Positions 1-9,231 of a stretch of 56,235 nucleotides of DNA are shown here, piece by piece (within the stretch, counting starts at the first letter, position 1; each line of letters begins with the position of its first letter). Position numbers and translations under genes: made by a program. The stretch covers positions 1 to 56,235 of the forward strand of contig JAOAFQ010000004.1 of assembly GCA_026416195.1 (NCBI GenBank), read 5' to 3'. The notes under the pieces are model-generated. The model saw only the letters and a list, made by a program, of their open reading frames with translations. It ran no database searches and was not told the DNA's origin. Origin of the DNA: Candidatus Aminicenantota bacterium (GTDB lineage: Bacteria > Acidobacteriota > Aminicenantia > Aminicenantales > CALLJL01).

Positions 1-528
1 CTTTATTTCAGACCTCATTGCTTCTAAAGATAAACCAATTTTAACTGAGCCCCAGCGAATTGGCGATCCAGGAGCAAAAATGGGAATTTCAATTTCCCTT
101 ATTTTCATCTTTTTTCCATTAACCTCAAATAGAGCTGGCCGATAAACAACCGTATTCTCCTCTATTTGTTCAGGTAGATAGGAACAGCAGATTATCTCCT
201 CTTTATCTTCGACGGAATCAGTAGCGACAAAAAGATTGCTATAACGATCAAAAAAAACAACATAGAGAATATTAGGATCGTGAAGGGAACTCAAGTTACG
301 GCGGACGGTTTCTCTATCCCACCAAATAAGGGCATTGAGATTTAAGTTGGCAATATTTTGAGCTAATAAATAACCCTCTCGTCGGGATCGTTCGTCGATG
401 GTGCGAACCTCCTGACGTTGAAAGAAAAATATGATCATCCCCACTGTGATCATAAGCAAAGCCGCTACCCAAATCATAAAGCGAGCAAAAAGAGAGGAAC
501 TTACTTTAGGCAACCAACTAAGACTCAT
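1..528 (-). CDS. Sensor histidine kinase, N-terminal part (partial)
   Basis: This open frame runs off the left edge, so it is absent from the ORF track. Translation from the ATG at 528 gives MSLSWLPKVSSSLFARFMIW, one membrane segment (about residues 15-38, ending IIFFFQRQEV), then an extracytoplasmic sensor-like region with ALIWWDRETVRRNLSSLHDP and a VVFFDRYSNLFVATD strand pattern. This layout is typical of two-component sensor kinases that carry a periplasmic domain before HAMP and kinase modules; those modules would lie outside the window. Its ATG overlaps the TGA of the upstream solute-binding protein gene (ATGA), which suggests translational coupling. Identification as a kinase is inference from the N-terminus only. 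A chemoreceptor or diguanylate cyclase is also possible. Confidence 0.6.
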   Translation of the reverse strand, partial: MSLSWLPKVSSSLFARFMIWVAALLMITVGMIIFFFQRQEVRTIDERSRREGYLLAQNIANLNLNALIWWDRETVRRNLSSLHDPNILYVVFFDRYSNLFVATDSVEDKEEIICCSYLPEQIEENTVVYRPALFEVNGKKMKIREIEIPIFAPGSPIRWGSVKIGLSLEAMRSEIK

Positions 529-2126
529 TTCTTTTCTTGCTTCCAAACAACTGACATATCCAAAAAGGAAAAACCAAGGGTTGGGACTTTAATCCCCTGA
601 ACATAACGCTGAACAGCTAAACGTTGATTCAGGAGAAAAAGGGGAATAACTGGCAAATCTTCAAGCAGTTTGGTCTCAATCTCTCGAAATATTTCAATTC
701 TTTTGCCCCAACTTTTTTCTGCTTCTGACATGGCTAAAAGATTTTCGATAGTTTCGTTCTCGTAGTGAAAAATCATTCGATTAATATCTGAATTCAAGCT
801 GAAGAGAGGCCGGATGATATTCTCAGGGTCAGGGAAATCGATTTTCCAAGAAAAAAGAATGAGATAAGGACTTTTAACAGTCCTAATATTTTTCAGAGAA
901 TTGATCAATCGAAGACGGAGATTGAAACCAATCTCGATCAGCTGCTCTTTTAGCCGCTGATAAATTCTTTCGCCTCGCCATCGATCACTTTTAAGAACAC
1001 AAAAGTCAATAAGAGAAAAACTTTCGGTCGGGAAATAGCCTGCCTTAAATAAAAGAGAGCGAGCTTCTCCAATATTTCTTTCTTTCCTCGTTTCAATAGG
1101 GAAGAAACCAGGAAGGCGGGGATGGATAATGTTGTTGAGAACTTGAGGCATTGATTCGAAAGTAAAGTAGGAACGAGCAAGATCGCTCTTATCTATGGCT
1201 AGATTAATTGCTTTTCGAACTAAAGGATGATTGAAAGGGGGGCGATCGCAACTAAACCCAAGATAAATAAGCTTGAAGGAATCACTTTCGAGAACCTGAC
1301 ATTCGGTTCGAGAAAGAGAAGGCGAATAATAGGGAATCACGTCAATTTCTTGATCAATAAATTGGTCAAGAGTAAAAGTCGAGCTAAACTCGATAGCTTC
1401 AAGAAAGGGCTTCGGACCATAATAGTTTTCATTTCTTTCGAGTTTGACTCCAATTATTCTTAATTTTGGATCACGTAACCAATAAGCAAATTTAAATGGA
1501 CCAGTGCCCGAAGGTTTATAAAAAAATTCTTTTCCCTGAGATTCGAGAAGATCATGGGGAAGAATTTTACAAAATGGAGCGGCTAAGATTGAAAGAAGAG
1601 AGAGATGAGGTTGGTCTAGAGTAATTTCAAAAGTATAATTATTTTGAACGACAAAACCCTTAACTTCGTTGGCTTTGCCTTCAAAAAATTCTTTGGCTCC
1701 ATTTATTTTAAAGATAAAATATTGATAAAAAGGACTAGTTCCGGGTTGAAGGAGCCTCTCGAGAGAAACCTTAACATCTTTAGCAGTTAAAAGACGACCA
1801 TGATGAAAATGAATCCCCTTTTTTAAATAAAAAATATATCTAGTGCCATCAGGCGAAACGATCCAATAATCAGCCAGCTGGGGCACAATTTGCAGATTAG
1901 AATCAAATTTTACCAGACCCTCAAAGATTTGGTCGGTTATAACAACTTCACACTCCGGAGATGCAGGATCAAGCAAAGGCATCAGCCCTGAATTGAAAGT
2001 TCTAACCCTCAAGGTCCCTCCAAGTTGATTTTTTCCTTGTTGGCCATTAAGACTAATCGACCAGAAAATAATTAAAAAAACAATGGAAAAAATAATTGTC
2101 CACTCTTTTTTTAACTTTAGAGACAT
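525..2126 (-). CDS. ABC-type extracellular solute-binding protein, family 5
   Basis: The product is an exported peptide/nickel/oligosaccharide-binding protein of the SBP_bac_5 (OppA/DppA) type, about 533 aa. The family signature is visible early: DQIFEGLVKFD, then QLADYWIVSPDGTRYIFYLKKGIHFHHG and LTAKDVKVSLERLL. Later segments VRKAINLAIDKSDLA and LILFSWKIDFPDPENII also match the fold. I prefer the ATG at 2126 (MSLKLKKEWTII...) because it gives a normal signal peptide. The ORF track extends to 2186 but neither start has a strong ribosome binding site. No lipobox cysteine is present. No permease or ATPase genes are adjacent; the gene is instead fused by ATGA overlap to a sensor-protein gene, so it may feed a sensing rather than a transport function (inference). 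Confidence 0.88.
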   Translation of the reverse strand: MSLKLKKEWTIIFSIVFLIIFWSISLNGQQGKNQLGGTLRVRTFNSGLMPLLDPASPECEVVITDQIFEGLVKFDSNLQIVPQLADYWIVSPDGTRYIFYLKKGIHFHHGRLLTAKDVKVSLERLLQPGTSPFYQYFIFKINGAKEFFEGKANEVKGFVVQNNYTFEITLDQPHLSLLSILAAPFCKILPHDLLESQGKEFFYKPSGTGPFKFAYWLRDPKLRIIGVKLERNENYYGPKPFLEAIEFSSTFTLDQFIDQEIDVIPYYSPSLSRTECQVLESDSFKLIYLGFSCDRPPFNHPLVRKAINLAIDKSDLARSYFTFESMPQVLNNIIHPRLPGFFPIETRKERNIGEARSLLFKAGYFPTESFSLIDFCVLKSDRWRGERIYQRLKEQLIEIGFNLRLRLINSLKNIRTVKSPYLILFSWKIDFPDPENIIRPLFSLNSDINRMIFHYENETIENLLAMSEAEKSWGKRIEIFREIETKLLEDLPVIPLFLLNQRLAVQRYVQGIKVPTLGFSFLDMSVVWKQEKK

Positions 2127-2263
2127 TAGGGCATCTTTTTTTAATATAGAAGAGAAAATCATTCTTTGCAACCAATTTCCGGGCAACTTTAGGGCTATAG
2201 GTTAATGAACTGGGAACTCCCCTTTGCTTCTGCTAAAATAAGCTTTCAATAACTGAGGTAAAA

Positions 2264-2929
2264 ATGGAAGCGCTTATCTTTGATATGGATGGTCTAATGG
2301 TTGACACTGAAACTCTTTATTTTGAAGCTGAAAAGAACCTAGCTCGTCGTTTTGGGCGGGAAGTAAAAGAAGAAACCTTAGCTCGGATGATGGGCCGGAA
2401 ACCCTTGGAAAGCTTGGTTATTTTCGCTCAAGAACTCAATCTCGACGTTAAGCCTGAGGACCTGCTCGAAATGCGAACTGCAATTATGAAAAGAAGTCTT
2501 CTTCGTAATCTGAGGCCTATGCCTGGTCTTTACACCATTGTTAATATTTTCTCCGGTCGGCTAAAATTAGCTATTGCTACTGGCGCCCAGCAAGAATTCC
2601 TTGATTTGATTGTCGATAGTCTCGGCCTTAGATCAAAATTCGATGTTCTTCAGGCAAGTGACGAAATTAAAGAAGGAAAACCCCAGCCTGAAATCTATTT
2701 AGTTACTTGTCAAAAGCTCGGCCTCAAACCTCAAGATTGTCTTGTTCTAGAAGATTCGGCTAATGGAGTTTTGGCCGCCAGAAGGGCTGGCTGTTATGTT
2801 ATAGCTGTTCCCTCTCCCCAAGCTAAAGGTCAGGATTTTAGTTCAGCTCACGCCATTGCCTCTGATCTTTTTGCCGCTATTCCAATCATCGAAAAGCTGC
2901 TTCTTTCTGCAAACACTGGGCCACTTTGA
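2264..2929 (+). CDS. HAD-superfamily sugar phosphatase / beta-phosphoglucomutase-like
   Basis: This 221 aa cytoplasmic protein has the HAD catalytic motif FDMDGLMVDTE at residues 6-16, where the two Asp are nucleophile and acid/base. Motif II is IATGA, the conserved Lys lies in KEGKPQPEIY, and the Mg-binding acidic motif is VLEDSANGV. The helical cap (about residues 15-85) follows motif I, as in subfamily IA phosphatases and beta-phosphoglucomutases. The start has a GAGG site (taactgaggtaaaaatg). It is transcribed away from the solute-binding gene. Its 3' end overlaps the convergent dipeptidase gene by 44 bp. The substrate cannot be read from the sequence. Confidence 0.88.
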   Translation: MEALIFDMDGLMVDTETLYFEAEKNLARRFGREVKEETLARMMGRKPLESLVIFAQELNLDVKPEDLLEMRTAIMKRSLLRNLRPMPGLYTIVNIFSGRLKLAIATGAQQEFLDLIVDSLGLRSKFDVLQASDEIKEGKPQPEIYLVTCQKLGLKPQDCLVLEDSANGVLAARRAGCYVIAVPSPQAKGQDFSSAHAIASDLFAAIPIIEKLLLSANTGPL

Positions 2930-4214
2930 TGACTTCATTAAAAACCCTCATTAAGTTACCTCCCCAGATTTTGGCCAAATCCTTTTCTTTATAGCCCCGT
3001 CGGAGTAACTCTACGGTAACATTGAACATCTCACTAACATCATTACAACCTTCCACTCCTCCACCTCCATCAAAATCAGTTCCTATACCAACATAATCAA
3101 TGCCGGCAATCTTGATAACATGCTCAATATGATCAGCCACATCTTTTACCGTAGCAATTTCCTGAGGAAAACGCCGCCTAATCTCATTAAGTTCTTCTAG
3201 AGCTTTTTGGCGAAGGACTTCATCCTGGATCGCCCTGATATTACCTCCATATTTGGCTTCCAAATCTTTAATTGCCTTGTCTCTTTCTGGATTTGGCTTG
3301 GGTTGGCGAAGATAACTACTGAGAAAACAGATTTGAATGACCCCACCTTTCTTGGCTAAAGCCTTAATCATCTCATCGGAAAGATTACGAGGATTGGGAC
3401 ATAAAGCTCGACACGAGGAATGGCTGGCAATGACTGGCGCCTCTGAGACTTGGATTACATCCCAGAAAGACTGGTCTGAAATATGAGAAACATCAACCAT
3501 GATGCCGAGACGATTGCAGGCTTTAATTACCTGTCGCCCAAATTCACTGAGGCCTTTATCTTCTGGATTCAGACGATCAGTAGCTGAATCACAGATATCA
3601 TTATCTTGAGAATGACAAAGCGTAAGATAACGAATTCCAAGTCGGTAATACTCTTCAAGACGTGAAAGATCACGACCTATGGGATAACCATTTTCCAGAC
3701 CCAAAAAGGCAATCAACTTGCCTTCTTTTTTTAATTGGTAAGCATCTTGAGGTGTAAGAGCAAGCCCAATCAGGTTGGAATAATCTTTCACCATTTTATG
3801 GACAACTTGGATGAGTTGGCTTGCCCTTTCTCTGGCCTTCGCATAACCCTCATCAGTAAGTGGCCCTTGGCCAACAAAAACACTAAAAAAGAGAGCATCA
3901 AGTCCGCCCTCTCTCATTCGGGGAAGATCAATTTTACCACTTTCTTTTTGTCCTGGTTCATGGCGTTGACCAATATCCCAACCCGGACGTAACATCATCA
4001 TCGGAGTATCACAGTGGCAATCAACCGTCAAAATTCTCTGATGAATTTGCCGAGCTTTAGCTATTAATTGATTCTCCTTTAAATTGACCCGACAAGCTAT
4101 CCCTATTGAGTTGACAAAAAGGAAAATAACCAAGAAACCAAAAATAAAATCATGCCTTCCCAAGATAGGAAAAACTCTTTGCCAATCGCTTCTTTTAATT
4201 TTCCAGAATCTCAT
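2886..4214 (-). CDS. Membrane dipeptidase (peptidase family M19)
   Basis: This is a renal-dipeptidase-type zinc enzyme that hydrolyses dipeptides. Metal and active-site motifs appear in the expected order: VDCHCDTP (HxD), FLGLENGYPIG (bridging Glu), MVDVSHISD (His), IASHSSCRALC (His) and VGIGTDFDGGGG. The N-terminus carries a hydrophobic anchor (FIFGFLVIFLFVNSIGIAC) whose last residues could be a lipobox, so the enzyme is probably exported and membrane-bound. The ORF track begins at 4244, but the ATG at 4214 (MRFWKIKRSDW) has an AAGGTG site at proper spacing and is preferred, giving about 443 aa. It fits the peptide-degradation theme seen in the S9 peptidases and amidase elsewhere in the window. 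Confidence 0.93.
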   Translation of the reverse strand: MRFWKIKRSDWQRVFPILGRHDFIFGFLVIFLFVNSIGIACRVNLKENQLIAKARQIHQRILTVDCHCDTPMMMLRPGWDIGQRHEPGQKESGKIDLPRMREGGLDALFFSVFVGQGPLTDEGYAKARERASQLIQVVHKMVKDYSNLIGLALTPQDAYQLKKEGKLIAFLGLENGYPIGRDLSRLEEYYRLGIRYLTLCHSQDNDICDSATDRLNPEDKGLSEFGRQVIKACNRLGIMVDVSHISDQSFWDVIQVSEAPVIASHSSCRALCPNPRNLSDEMIKALAKKGGVIQICFLSSYLRQPKPNPERDKAIKDLEAKYGGNIRAIQDEVLRQKALEELNEIRRRFPQEIATVKDVADHIEHVIKIAGIDYVGIGTDFDGGGGVEGCNDVSEMFNVTVELLRRGYKEKDLAKIWGGNLMRVFNEVIKVAQCLQKEAAFR

Positions 4215-4289
4215 TGTCTTCACCTTGGGGGGATATTTTCTCAATCTTCATGGCCAAAGAGACTCAATTGGTGGATTGGAGCAACAGCT

Positions 4290-4814
4290 TCAATATTTCC
4301 CATCCATTCTAAATTCAGAGGTATCGAGCCAAAAGCCATTATTCTGAAGAGAATCTAATTGGGCTTGCAACAAGTCATAATGAAATCTTTCCTCATTAAC
4401 AATTCTTTCAAAAATCTCTTTAGTTCTTTCTTCAGAACAAGCAGACACACCTTGTTGGAAATGGTCAATAGCTTTCCTTTCCAACTCAAGGCCGATAGAA
4501 AGAGCTTCGAGATCGCTCTTGCCACTCGCTCCTTTCATCCGGCTAACTAGGCTTTCAATCACCTCCGAGTTTTCCTTTAAATCTTCAGAGGAAATCTCTT
4601 TTCGCCAATCTTCGTTCCCTATGATCTCGGTAAAAAGATGGGCAAAAGTTTCCAAATGCCTCACTTCTTCTTTGGCAAGATGTTCAAACATCTTGCGGCC
4701 AAGGTTATTTTGGGTTAATTCGGCCGCTTTAAGAAAAAATTCTTTGCCTCGAATTTCGAGTTTAAGAGCCTCTTTTAACAGCCATTTAAGATTAGGATCA
4801 TTTAATTTGGTCAT
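4290..4814 (-). CDS. Rubrerythrin/ferritin-like diiron protein
   Basis: A 174 aa four-helix-bundle protein with the diiron ligand pattern of the rubrerythrin-type ferritin-like family: EIRGKEFFLKAAE, then AKEEVRHLETF (ExxH), ELERKAIDHFQQG and NEERFHYDLL (second ExxH). It lacks the C-terminal rubredoxin domain, so it is an erythrin-like short form. It may take part in peroxide handling or iron binding in an anaerobe (family knowledge, not shown here). The ATG at 4814 sits 8 nt after GGAGG. The GTG at 4817 in the ORF track is too close to that site. It lies 75 bp upstream of the dipeptidase gene on the same strand and may be co-transcribed. Confidence 0.85.
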   Translation of the reverse strand: MTKLNDPNLKWLLKEALKLEIRGKEFFLKAAELTQNNLGRKMFEHLAKEEVRHLETFAHLFTEIIGNEDWRKEISSEDLKENSEVIESLVSRMKGASGKSDLEALSIGLELERKAIDHFQQGVSACSEERTKEIFERIVNEERFHYDLLQAQLDSLQNNGFWLDTSEFRMDGKY

Positions 4815-5007
4815 CACTTAACCTCCAAAAAACATTAGCAAAGTATTATACATTATGAAGATCGAACTCTCCAGTCGTTACTTAAAAAAAATTTTGGTTT
4901 TAGAAGTAAAAGCTGATAATTTAAATGAATTTTTTTTAGCTTCTTTAGTCCTTACAAATTCTAGCCAAAAAAGCAAAGCTGAAGTTTCGTCAAATTATGA
5001 TTTTATT

Positions 5008-5976
5008 TTATTCTTTTATTAAAAGATAATAGGCTCGGGTTTCATCTAGTTTGCGCTCGAGAAGGAAATCAACCAGGCTATAACCTTGCTTGAATAAGGA
5101 CAAAAACAGCTCCCTTGTCTTCAAACGCCAATCAAGAGGAATACGACGAATTTCTGATGAAGCCACATCAGTGGCTCTAAGCATTGAATAAAAATCGACT
5201 GGAATTCTAACTAAAATCGGACTAACCTTAGGCGAAGGATTTATTTCCTTGATTACTTCTAAACGGATGGAACCATCCTTCCCTTCAACTTCAACCAAAT
5301 CAACCTGATTAACTATTCTTTCTGATTTAATTATGTCTTCCTTTAAGTCTAATTTTTTTGGAAGGCGGGTAATATCCCACCCCATAAAAAACCGATCACT
5401 TGGAATATCTAAACGATTCAGACGACCACCATATTCTCCATAAGGAGCAATCCGGTACTCAAGAACTTTCATCCCAAAATAATGAACATTGCGATAGGCA
5501 TTCACGGCTGTCAAAGGATCATAAGTACAAACAATAAAGTCGAGGCCAAACCAGTCCCTAACTATGTCGCGCTGGAATTCCTTGATAGCAATTCCCAGTC
5601 CATAGCCTTGCCATTCCTCTTTAACTCCGAGAAATTGAGCATAAAACCAGAGATTAGTCTGGTCTCGAAAGGCAATGGCCTTATTTTTAACGCCCACAAA
5701 GCCATAAGCAAAACCAACTAAATGGTGTTTATCCTTGAGCCAGCCTAAGCCTGGTTCTTCATGATAGGCGGCAATAAATAAAGAACCGCCCTCATGTAAG
5801 AAATTTTCACAAAGCAGATTTCTTGTTCCAGCTAAATGGTCTTCAGGAAAAGCCCAGATTTCTTCTCTAAGATCTTCATATTTCCGATAATCTTCAGGAT
5901 CATTTGAATCTTCAATGGTTAAAAGAAACTTTAAACCCTTCGATTCAAATATTCTCTGAGGTTCCAAAAGACTCAT
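5008..5976 (-). CDS. GNAT-type N-acetyltransferase-like protein (COG3375 type)
   Basis: A 322 aa cytoplasmic protein with a GNAT fold in its first two thirds. The acetyl-CoA-binding motif A is seen as LGVKEEWQGYGLGIAIKEFQRD, preceded by the substrate-side strands HLVGFAYGFVG and followed by FIVCTYDPLTAVNAYRNVHYFG, a pattern typical of predicted acetyltransferases of the COG3375 group. The last 100 residues (VEVEGKDGSIRLEVIKEIN...) form an extra domain ending in a short region (FKQGYSLVDFLLERK). The ATG at 5976 has a GAGGT site. The substrate is unknown. About 190 bp with no convincing gene separate it from the ferritin-like gene downstream. Confidence 0.72.
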   Translation of the reverse strand: MSLLEPQRIFESKGLKFLLTIEDSNDPEDYRKYEDLREEIWAFPEDHLAGTRNLLCENFLHEGGSLFIAAYHEEPGLGWLKDKHHLVGFAYGFVGVKNKAIAFRDQTNLWFYAQFLGVKEEWQGYGLGIAIKEFQRDIVRDWFGLDFIVCTYDPLTAVNAYRNVHYFGMKVLEYRIAPYGEYGGRLNRLDIPSDRFFMGWDITRLPKKLDLKEDIIKSERIVNQVDLVEVEGKDGSIRLEVIKEINPSPKVSPILVRIPVDFYSMLRATDVASSEIRRIPLDWRLKTRELFLSLFKQGYSLVDFLLERKLDETRAYYLLIKE

Positions 5977-5999
5977 GACTTACCTCAGTTATAGTTAAA

Positions 6000-6027
6000 T
6001 TGCCTTTTGTTGATATTTTATTATAAG
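6000..6027 (+). promoter_or_regulatory. Putative sigma-70 promoter for the 6-12 kb operon
   Basis: TTGCCT and TATAAG are separated by 16 nt, about 35 bp upstream of the GTG of the CehA-type gene. The -10 matches consensus at 5 of 6 positions and the -35 at 4 of 6. No other good candidate is seen in this divergent intergenic region. Confidence 0.45.
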
Positions 6028-6064
6028 TTTTAATTCTTAAAAAAGAGTAATTAAAGGAGGCGAA

Positions 6065-8584
6065 GTGAAAAATATAAAAAAGAGGGGCTGGTTAAAGAAT
6101 TTGATCTGGTTCGTTCTTTTTAGCTTTTTCATTATCTGGCCAGAACTTTTAGCCCAAGTAGACAAGCCATTGATTTTAAGGGCTTCAGGGGAAATACCAG
6201 AAGGTTTAAGTCGGCTGGCTAGGGCTGGCGATATTCTTCTTGAAGGTCCAGCCCTAAAAATTCTTTTTGGAGGTAGCCCTAAGACCATTATGACTCATTC
6301 AAGATATGCCGGAGGTGACGCTAAAGGAACCATCATAGGTATTGCTCCCCCTGAAGGTGAAGCTAATGGCGAAGTCCATATTGGCAGTCCAACTGTCCGT
6401 TTTGAAAACAGAACTATCTATCTTCCCTATACGGAATTCAAATATCCTCAAAAAATAGAGCCAAATCGGACCGCTCTCCAGGCCCTAGCCAATTATGTTT
6501 TGCCTGACGGGAAAAAACTCTCTGTTAGAACTACTTATACCGTTAACTTAGCAGAAGGTAAAGTTGAAATTAGTTCTGTCGTCACTAATTCTGGCGAACA
6601 AACCTGGACTGAGCTTGGCTATTCTCTCCTTTTTGATGCCATGCATAATTACTCTTTTAATCCCTTTCATAATATCTACCACCGAAATCTCAATTTTCGT
6701 TTCTATCAAAAAAAGCGACATTTTTTGGCTTGGATAAATCTCAATCCTGTCCCCGCAGCTGATTCTGTTCTGCCCGATAAATTGGCGCCAGGACAGAGCT
6801 TTACGGTTAACTATATCTTATTAACTGATACGCAGCCTTGGCGTCTTCTGGAAAAAATTTATGCTATATTGAAAGTCCCTGTTTTTCCGGCAAAAATAAG
6901 CATGCCTGCAGACGGAACCAGGTGGAAGGAAATCGTCATCACTCATATTCTAAGTGGCGCCACTTTTTACCGAGCCATTTATAGTGATGAGGCCACCTCA
7001 GCCGATATTCTTCTGCCTGAAGGCTTTTATCGGGTCCGAGGTCACTTTTTTCCGGCCGTGGTTGAAACTTTCCTTGCGGTAGAAAAAGGGAAAGAAAACC
7101 GAGCCCGCCTCCGTTTGCCTTTGTTCGGCAAGATTAGCTTGCGAGTCCAGGATAGCCAAGGAAACTATGTGCCTGGTAAGGTTTCTTTCATTGGTCTCCA
7201 GCCAACTCGAACTCCCTATTTTCGTCCAGAAAATCCAGTCGAAACTGGTCGTAGCTTTGAAAGCTTTAAAAATTCTTGTTTTCCTCCTGCTGAGGGTTTA
7301 GACCTTACGCTGCCTGTAGGAACATATTTAATAACGGCCTCACGGGGACCTGAATATAGCATTGATCAAAAAGTTATTGAAGTTATAGCTGACGCTCCCC
7401 TAAACTTAACTTTCTGCCTTAACCGAGTAGTAGACAAACCTGGCTTAATTAGTCTTGATCCCCATATTCATACCATCCATTCTGATGGCACTGTTAGCAT
7501 AAGCAACCGATTAATTTCTTTGATTGCTGAGGGGGTAGAAACAGCTATCGCTACCGATCATAATATTGTCACTGATTATTTCCAGGACCTTAAAAGACTA
7601 GGGCTTGAAAAGGAAATCTCTATTTTACTAGGGACAGAAGTAACTGTTCAGGACATGGTTCATTTTAATCTTTATCCTTTAAATTATATAGAAAAAGATG
7701 AAAGAAAAGGAGCCATTGAACCGACAGCAGAGAAAGTAAGCGAGCTTTTGGCGGCTGCTCGCGCCAAAAATCCTTCAGCCCTTATCCAAATCAATCATCC
7801 GCGAGCTGGAACTTTGGGTTACTTTAACAACTATCAACTTGATCTTGTCTCTGCAGCCTATGTTAGGGAAACCTTTGATTTAGGTTTTGATCTAATAGAA
7901 GTTCTAAATGGAGCTTTACCCCTCTCCTCTAATTCAATCGCCTTGAAAGACTGGCTTCATCTAATCAATCGAGGTTACTATTATCCTTTGATTGGCTCTT
8001 CCGATTCTCACACCATTGATGGAGGCGAGCCAGGCTATGCTCGGACCTACGTTTTTTATGACAAGCCAAAAACTGAGCCTATTGATTTCAAGGCAATTTT
8101 GTCAGCCCTTAAAGCTGGAAGGGCCTTCACCAGCACTGGCCCATTGATCGATTTCAGAATCAATGAGGCCACTTTAGGTGAGACCCTTTCAATCAAACCA
8201 GGTCCAGTTAATTTTAAAATTAAAGTTTGGGGAGCTCCCTGGATTGAGATCGATGAAGTCAGGTTATTTTTTAATGGGTCGACTCGTTTAATTCTTCCGG
8301 TAAAGGAAAAAACCAAAGAACTTATTAAAATAGAAGAAAACATTGTTCTTGAGATCAAGGAAGACACGGCCGTGGTTGCCGAAGTTATTGGTAAAAAAAG
8401 CCTTTTTCCCATCCTTCAGCAACCTTCTGATTCGGGCGAATTAAAAGACGCCGCTCTGCCTTATGCAATTACTAATCCAATATTTATCGACACCAATGGC
8501 AACAATCATTACGACCATCCTTGGCCAGCAAAAATTGAGAAGGTAAAAGCTAAGCCAAACCGAGGTCGGATAATAAGCCGCTAA
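6065..8584 (+). CDS. Exported CehA/McbA-type PHP-domain metallohydrolase
   Basis: An 839 aa secreted or envelope protein. The GTG at 6065 follows AAAGGAGG and opens a signal peptide (NLIWFVLFSFFIIWPELLAQ). Residues of roughly 460-720 form a PHP phosphoesterase domain: DPHIHTIHSDG, IATDHNIVTDY, QINHPRAG and IGSSDSHTID carry the expected metal ligands. The first 450 residues look like all-beta domains, and a further beta region follows the PHP domain. CehA/McbA proteins include carbaryl hydrolase but most members have unknown substrates. The gene ends 20 bp before the CDP-alcohol phosphatidyltransferase gene, so the two are probably co-transcribed. A phosphoesterase acting on an envelope lipid or glycan would fit the context (inference). 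Confidence 0.85.
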   Translation: MKNIKKRGWLKNLIWFVLFSFFIIWPELLAQVDKPLILRASGEIPEGLSRLARAGDILLEGPALKILFGGSPKTIMTHSRYAGGDAKGTIIGIAPPEGEANGEVHIGSPTVRFENRTIYLPYTEFKYPQKIEPNRTALQALANYVLPDGKKLSVRTTYTVNLAEGKVEISSVVTNSGEQTWTELGYSLLFDAMHNYSFNPFHNIYHRNLNFRFYQKKRHFLAWINLNPVPAADSVLPDKLAPGQSFTVNYILLTDTQPWRLLEKIYAILKVPVFPAKISMPADGTRWKEIVITHILSGATFYRAIYSDEATSADILLPEGFYRVRGHFFPAVVETFLAVEKGKENRARLRLPLFGKISLRVQDSQGNYVPGKVSFIGLQPTRTPYFRPENPVETGRSFESFKNSCFPPAEGLDLTLPVGTYLITASRGPEYSIDQKVIEVIADAPLNLTFCLNRVVDKPGLISLDPHIHTIHSDGTVSISNRLISLIAEGVETAIATDHNIVTDYFQDLKRLGLEKEISILLGTEVTVQDMVHFNLYPLNYIEKDERKGAIEPTAEKVSELLAAARAKNPSALIQINHPRAGTLGYFNNYQLDLVSAAYVRETFDLGFDLIEVLNGALPLSSNSIALKDWLHLINRGYYYPLIGSSDSHTIDGGEPGYARTYVFYDKPKTEPIDFKAILSALKAGRAFTSTGPLIDFRINEATLGETLSIKPGPVNFKIKVWGAPWIEIDEVRLFFNGSTRLILPVKEKTKELIKIEENIVLEIKEDTAVVAEVIGKKSLFPILQQPSDSGELKDAALPYAITNPIFIDTNGNNHYDHPWPAKIEKVKAKPNRGRIISR

Positions 8585-8604
8585 AGCCAAGGGAGCTAAA
8601 AAAA

Positions 8605-9186
8605 ATGAAATCAAATAAAGCAAAAGAAGGCCTAGATCCTCGAAGTTTTACGAGTCTGCCTAATCTAATCACTTTATTCCGGCTGTCAGCTTCACTTACT
8701 TTTTTCACTTTAGCCGCTCTTAAATCCAGTCCTGACCTGAATTTTATTGGCCTCGGCCTCCATTGGGCAGGAGATGTTATGGATGGATTTTTAGCTCGGA
8801 AAACGAAACAAGAAACTATTTTGGGAGCAGAAATCGATATTATCGCTGACAGAATTGAATCAATTTTCTTCTATCTTAATTTTCTCAACTTCAATCCTCA
8901 TCTTTTTTTGCCTATAATTATTTATCTCATCGATTTTGCCTTTGTCGATTTTTATCTTAGTTACCAATTCATTAAATACCCAATTATTTCGCCCAATTAT
9001 TTTTATTTAGTAGACCAACGGGTCTACCGATATAATTTCAGTCCTCTGGCTAAGTTCTGTAACTCGACGGTTGTAGCTCTTTTGCTTATCTTTGTTCCCC
9101 AATGGTCAATTCTAGCCGTTCTTTTCGCTAGCGGTCTAATAATTTTAAAGCTTCGATCTATTTTCTGGCTAAGAGAAAAAACCTGA
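8605..9186 (+). CDS. CDP-alcohol phosphatidyltransferase
   Basis: A 193 aa integral membrane enzyme with the complete family motif in GDVMDGFLARKTKQETILGAEIDIIADR, which fits D-x2-DG-x2-AR-x8-G-x3-D-x3-D exactly. Several membrane segments surround it (LITLFRLSASLTFFTLAAL, LPIIIYLIDFAFVDFYLSY, VVALLLIFVPQWSILAVLFASG). The family transfers a phosphatidyl group from CDP-diacylglycerol to an alcohol such as glycerol phosphate, inositol phosphate or serine. The alcohol acceptor cannot be assigned from the sequence. It sits in a run with a radical SAM protein, a VTT protein and a diacylglycerol-kinase-like protein, which suggests one membrane-lipid pathway. Confidence 0.92.
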   Translation: MKSNKAKEGLDPRSFTSLPNLITLFRLSASLTFFTLAALKSSPDLNFIGLGLHWAGDVMDGFLARKTKQETILGAEIDIIADRIESIFFYLNFLNFNPHLFLPIIIYLIDFAFVDFYLSYQFIKYPIISPNYFYLVDQRVYRYNFSPLAKFCNSTVVALLLIFVPQWSILAVLFASGLIILKLRSIFWLREKT

Positions 9187-9231
9187 CTTGCCTTTAATCC
9201 TTTCCTCGGGCTATTATGAAGAGGAAAAACG

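Noticed and set aside
4855-5022. 55-codon plus-strand ORF (MKIELSSRYLKKILVLEV...)
   Set aside because: No ribosome binding site, AT-rich low-complexity composition and overlap with the 3' end of the convergent acetyltransferase gene; likely chance.
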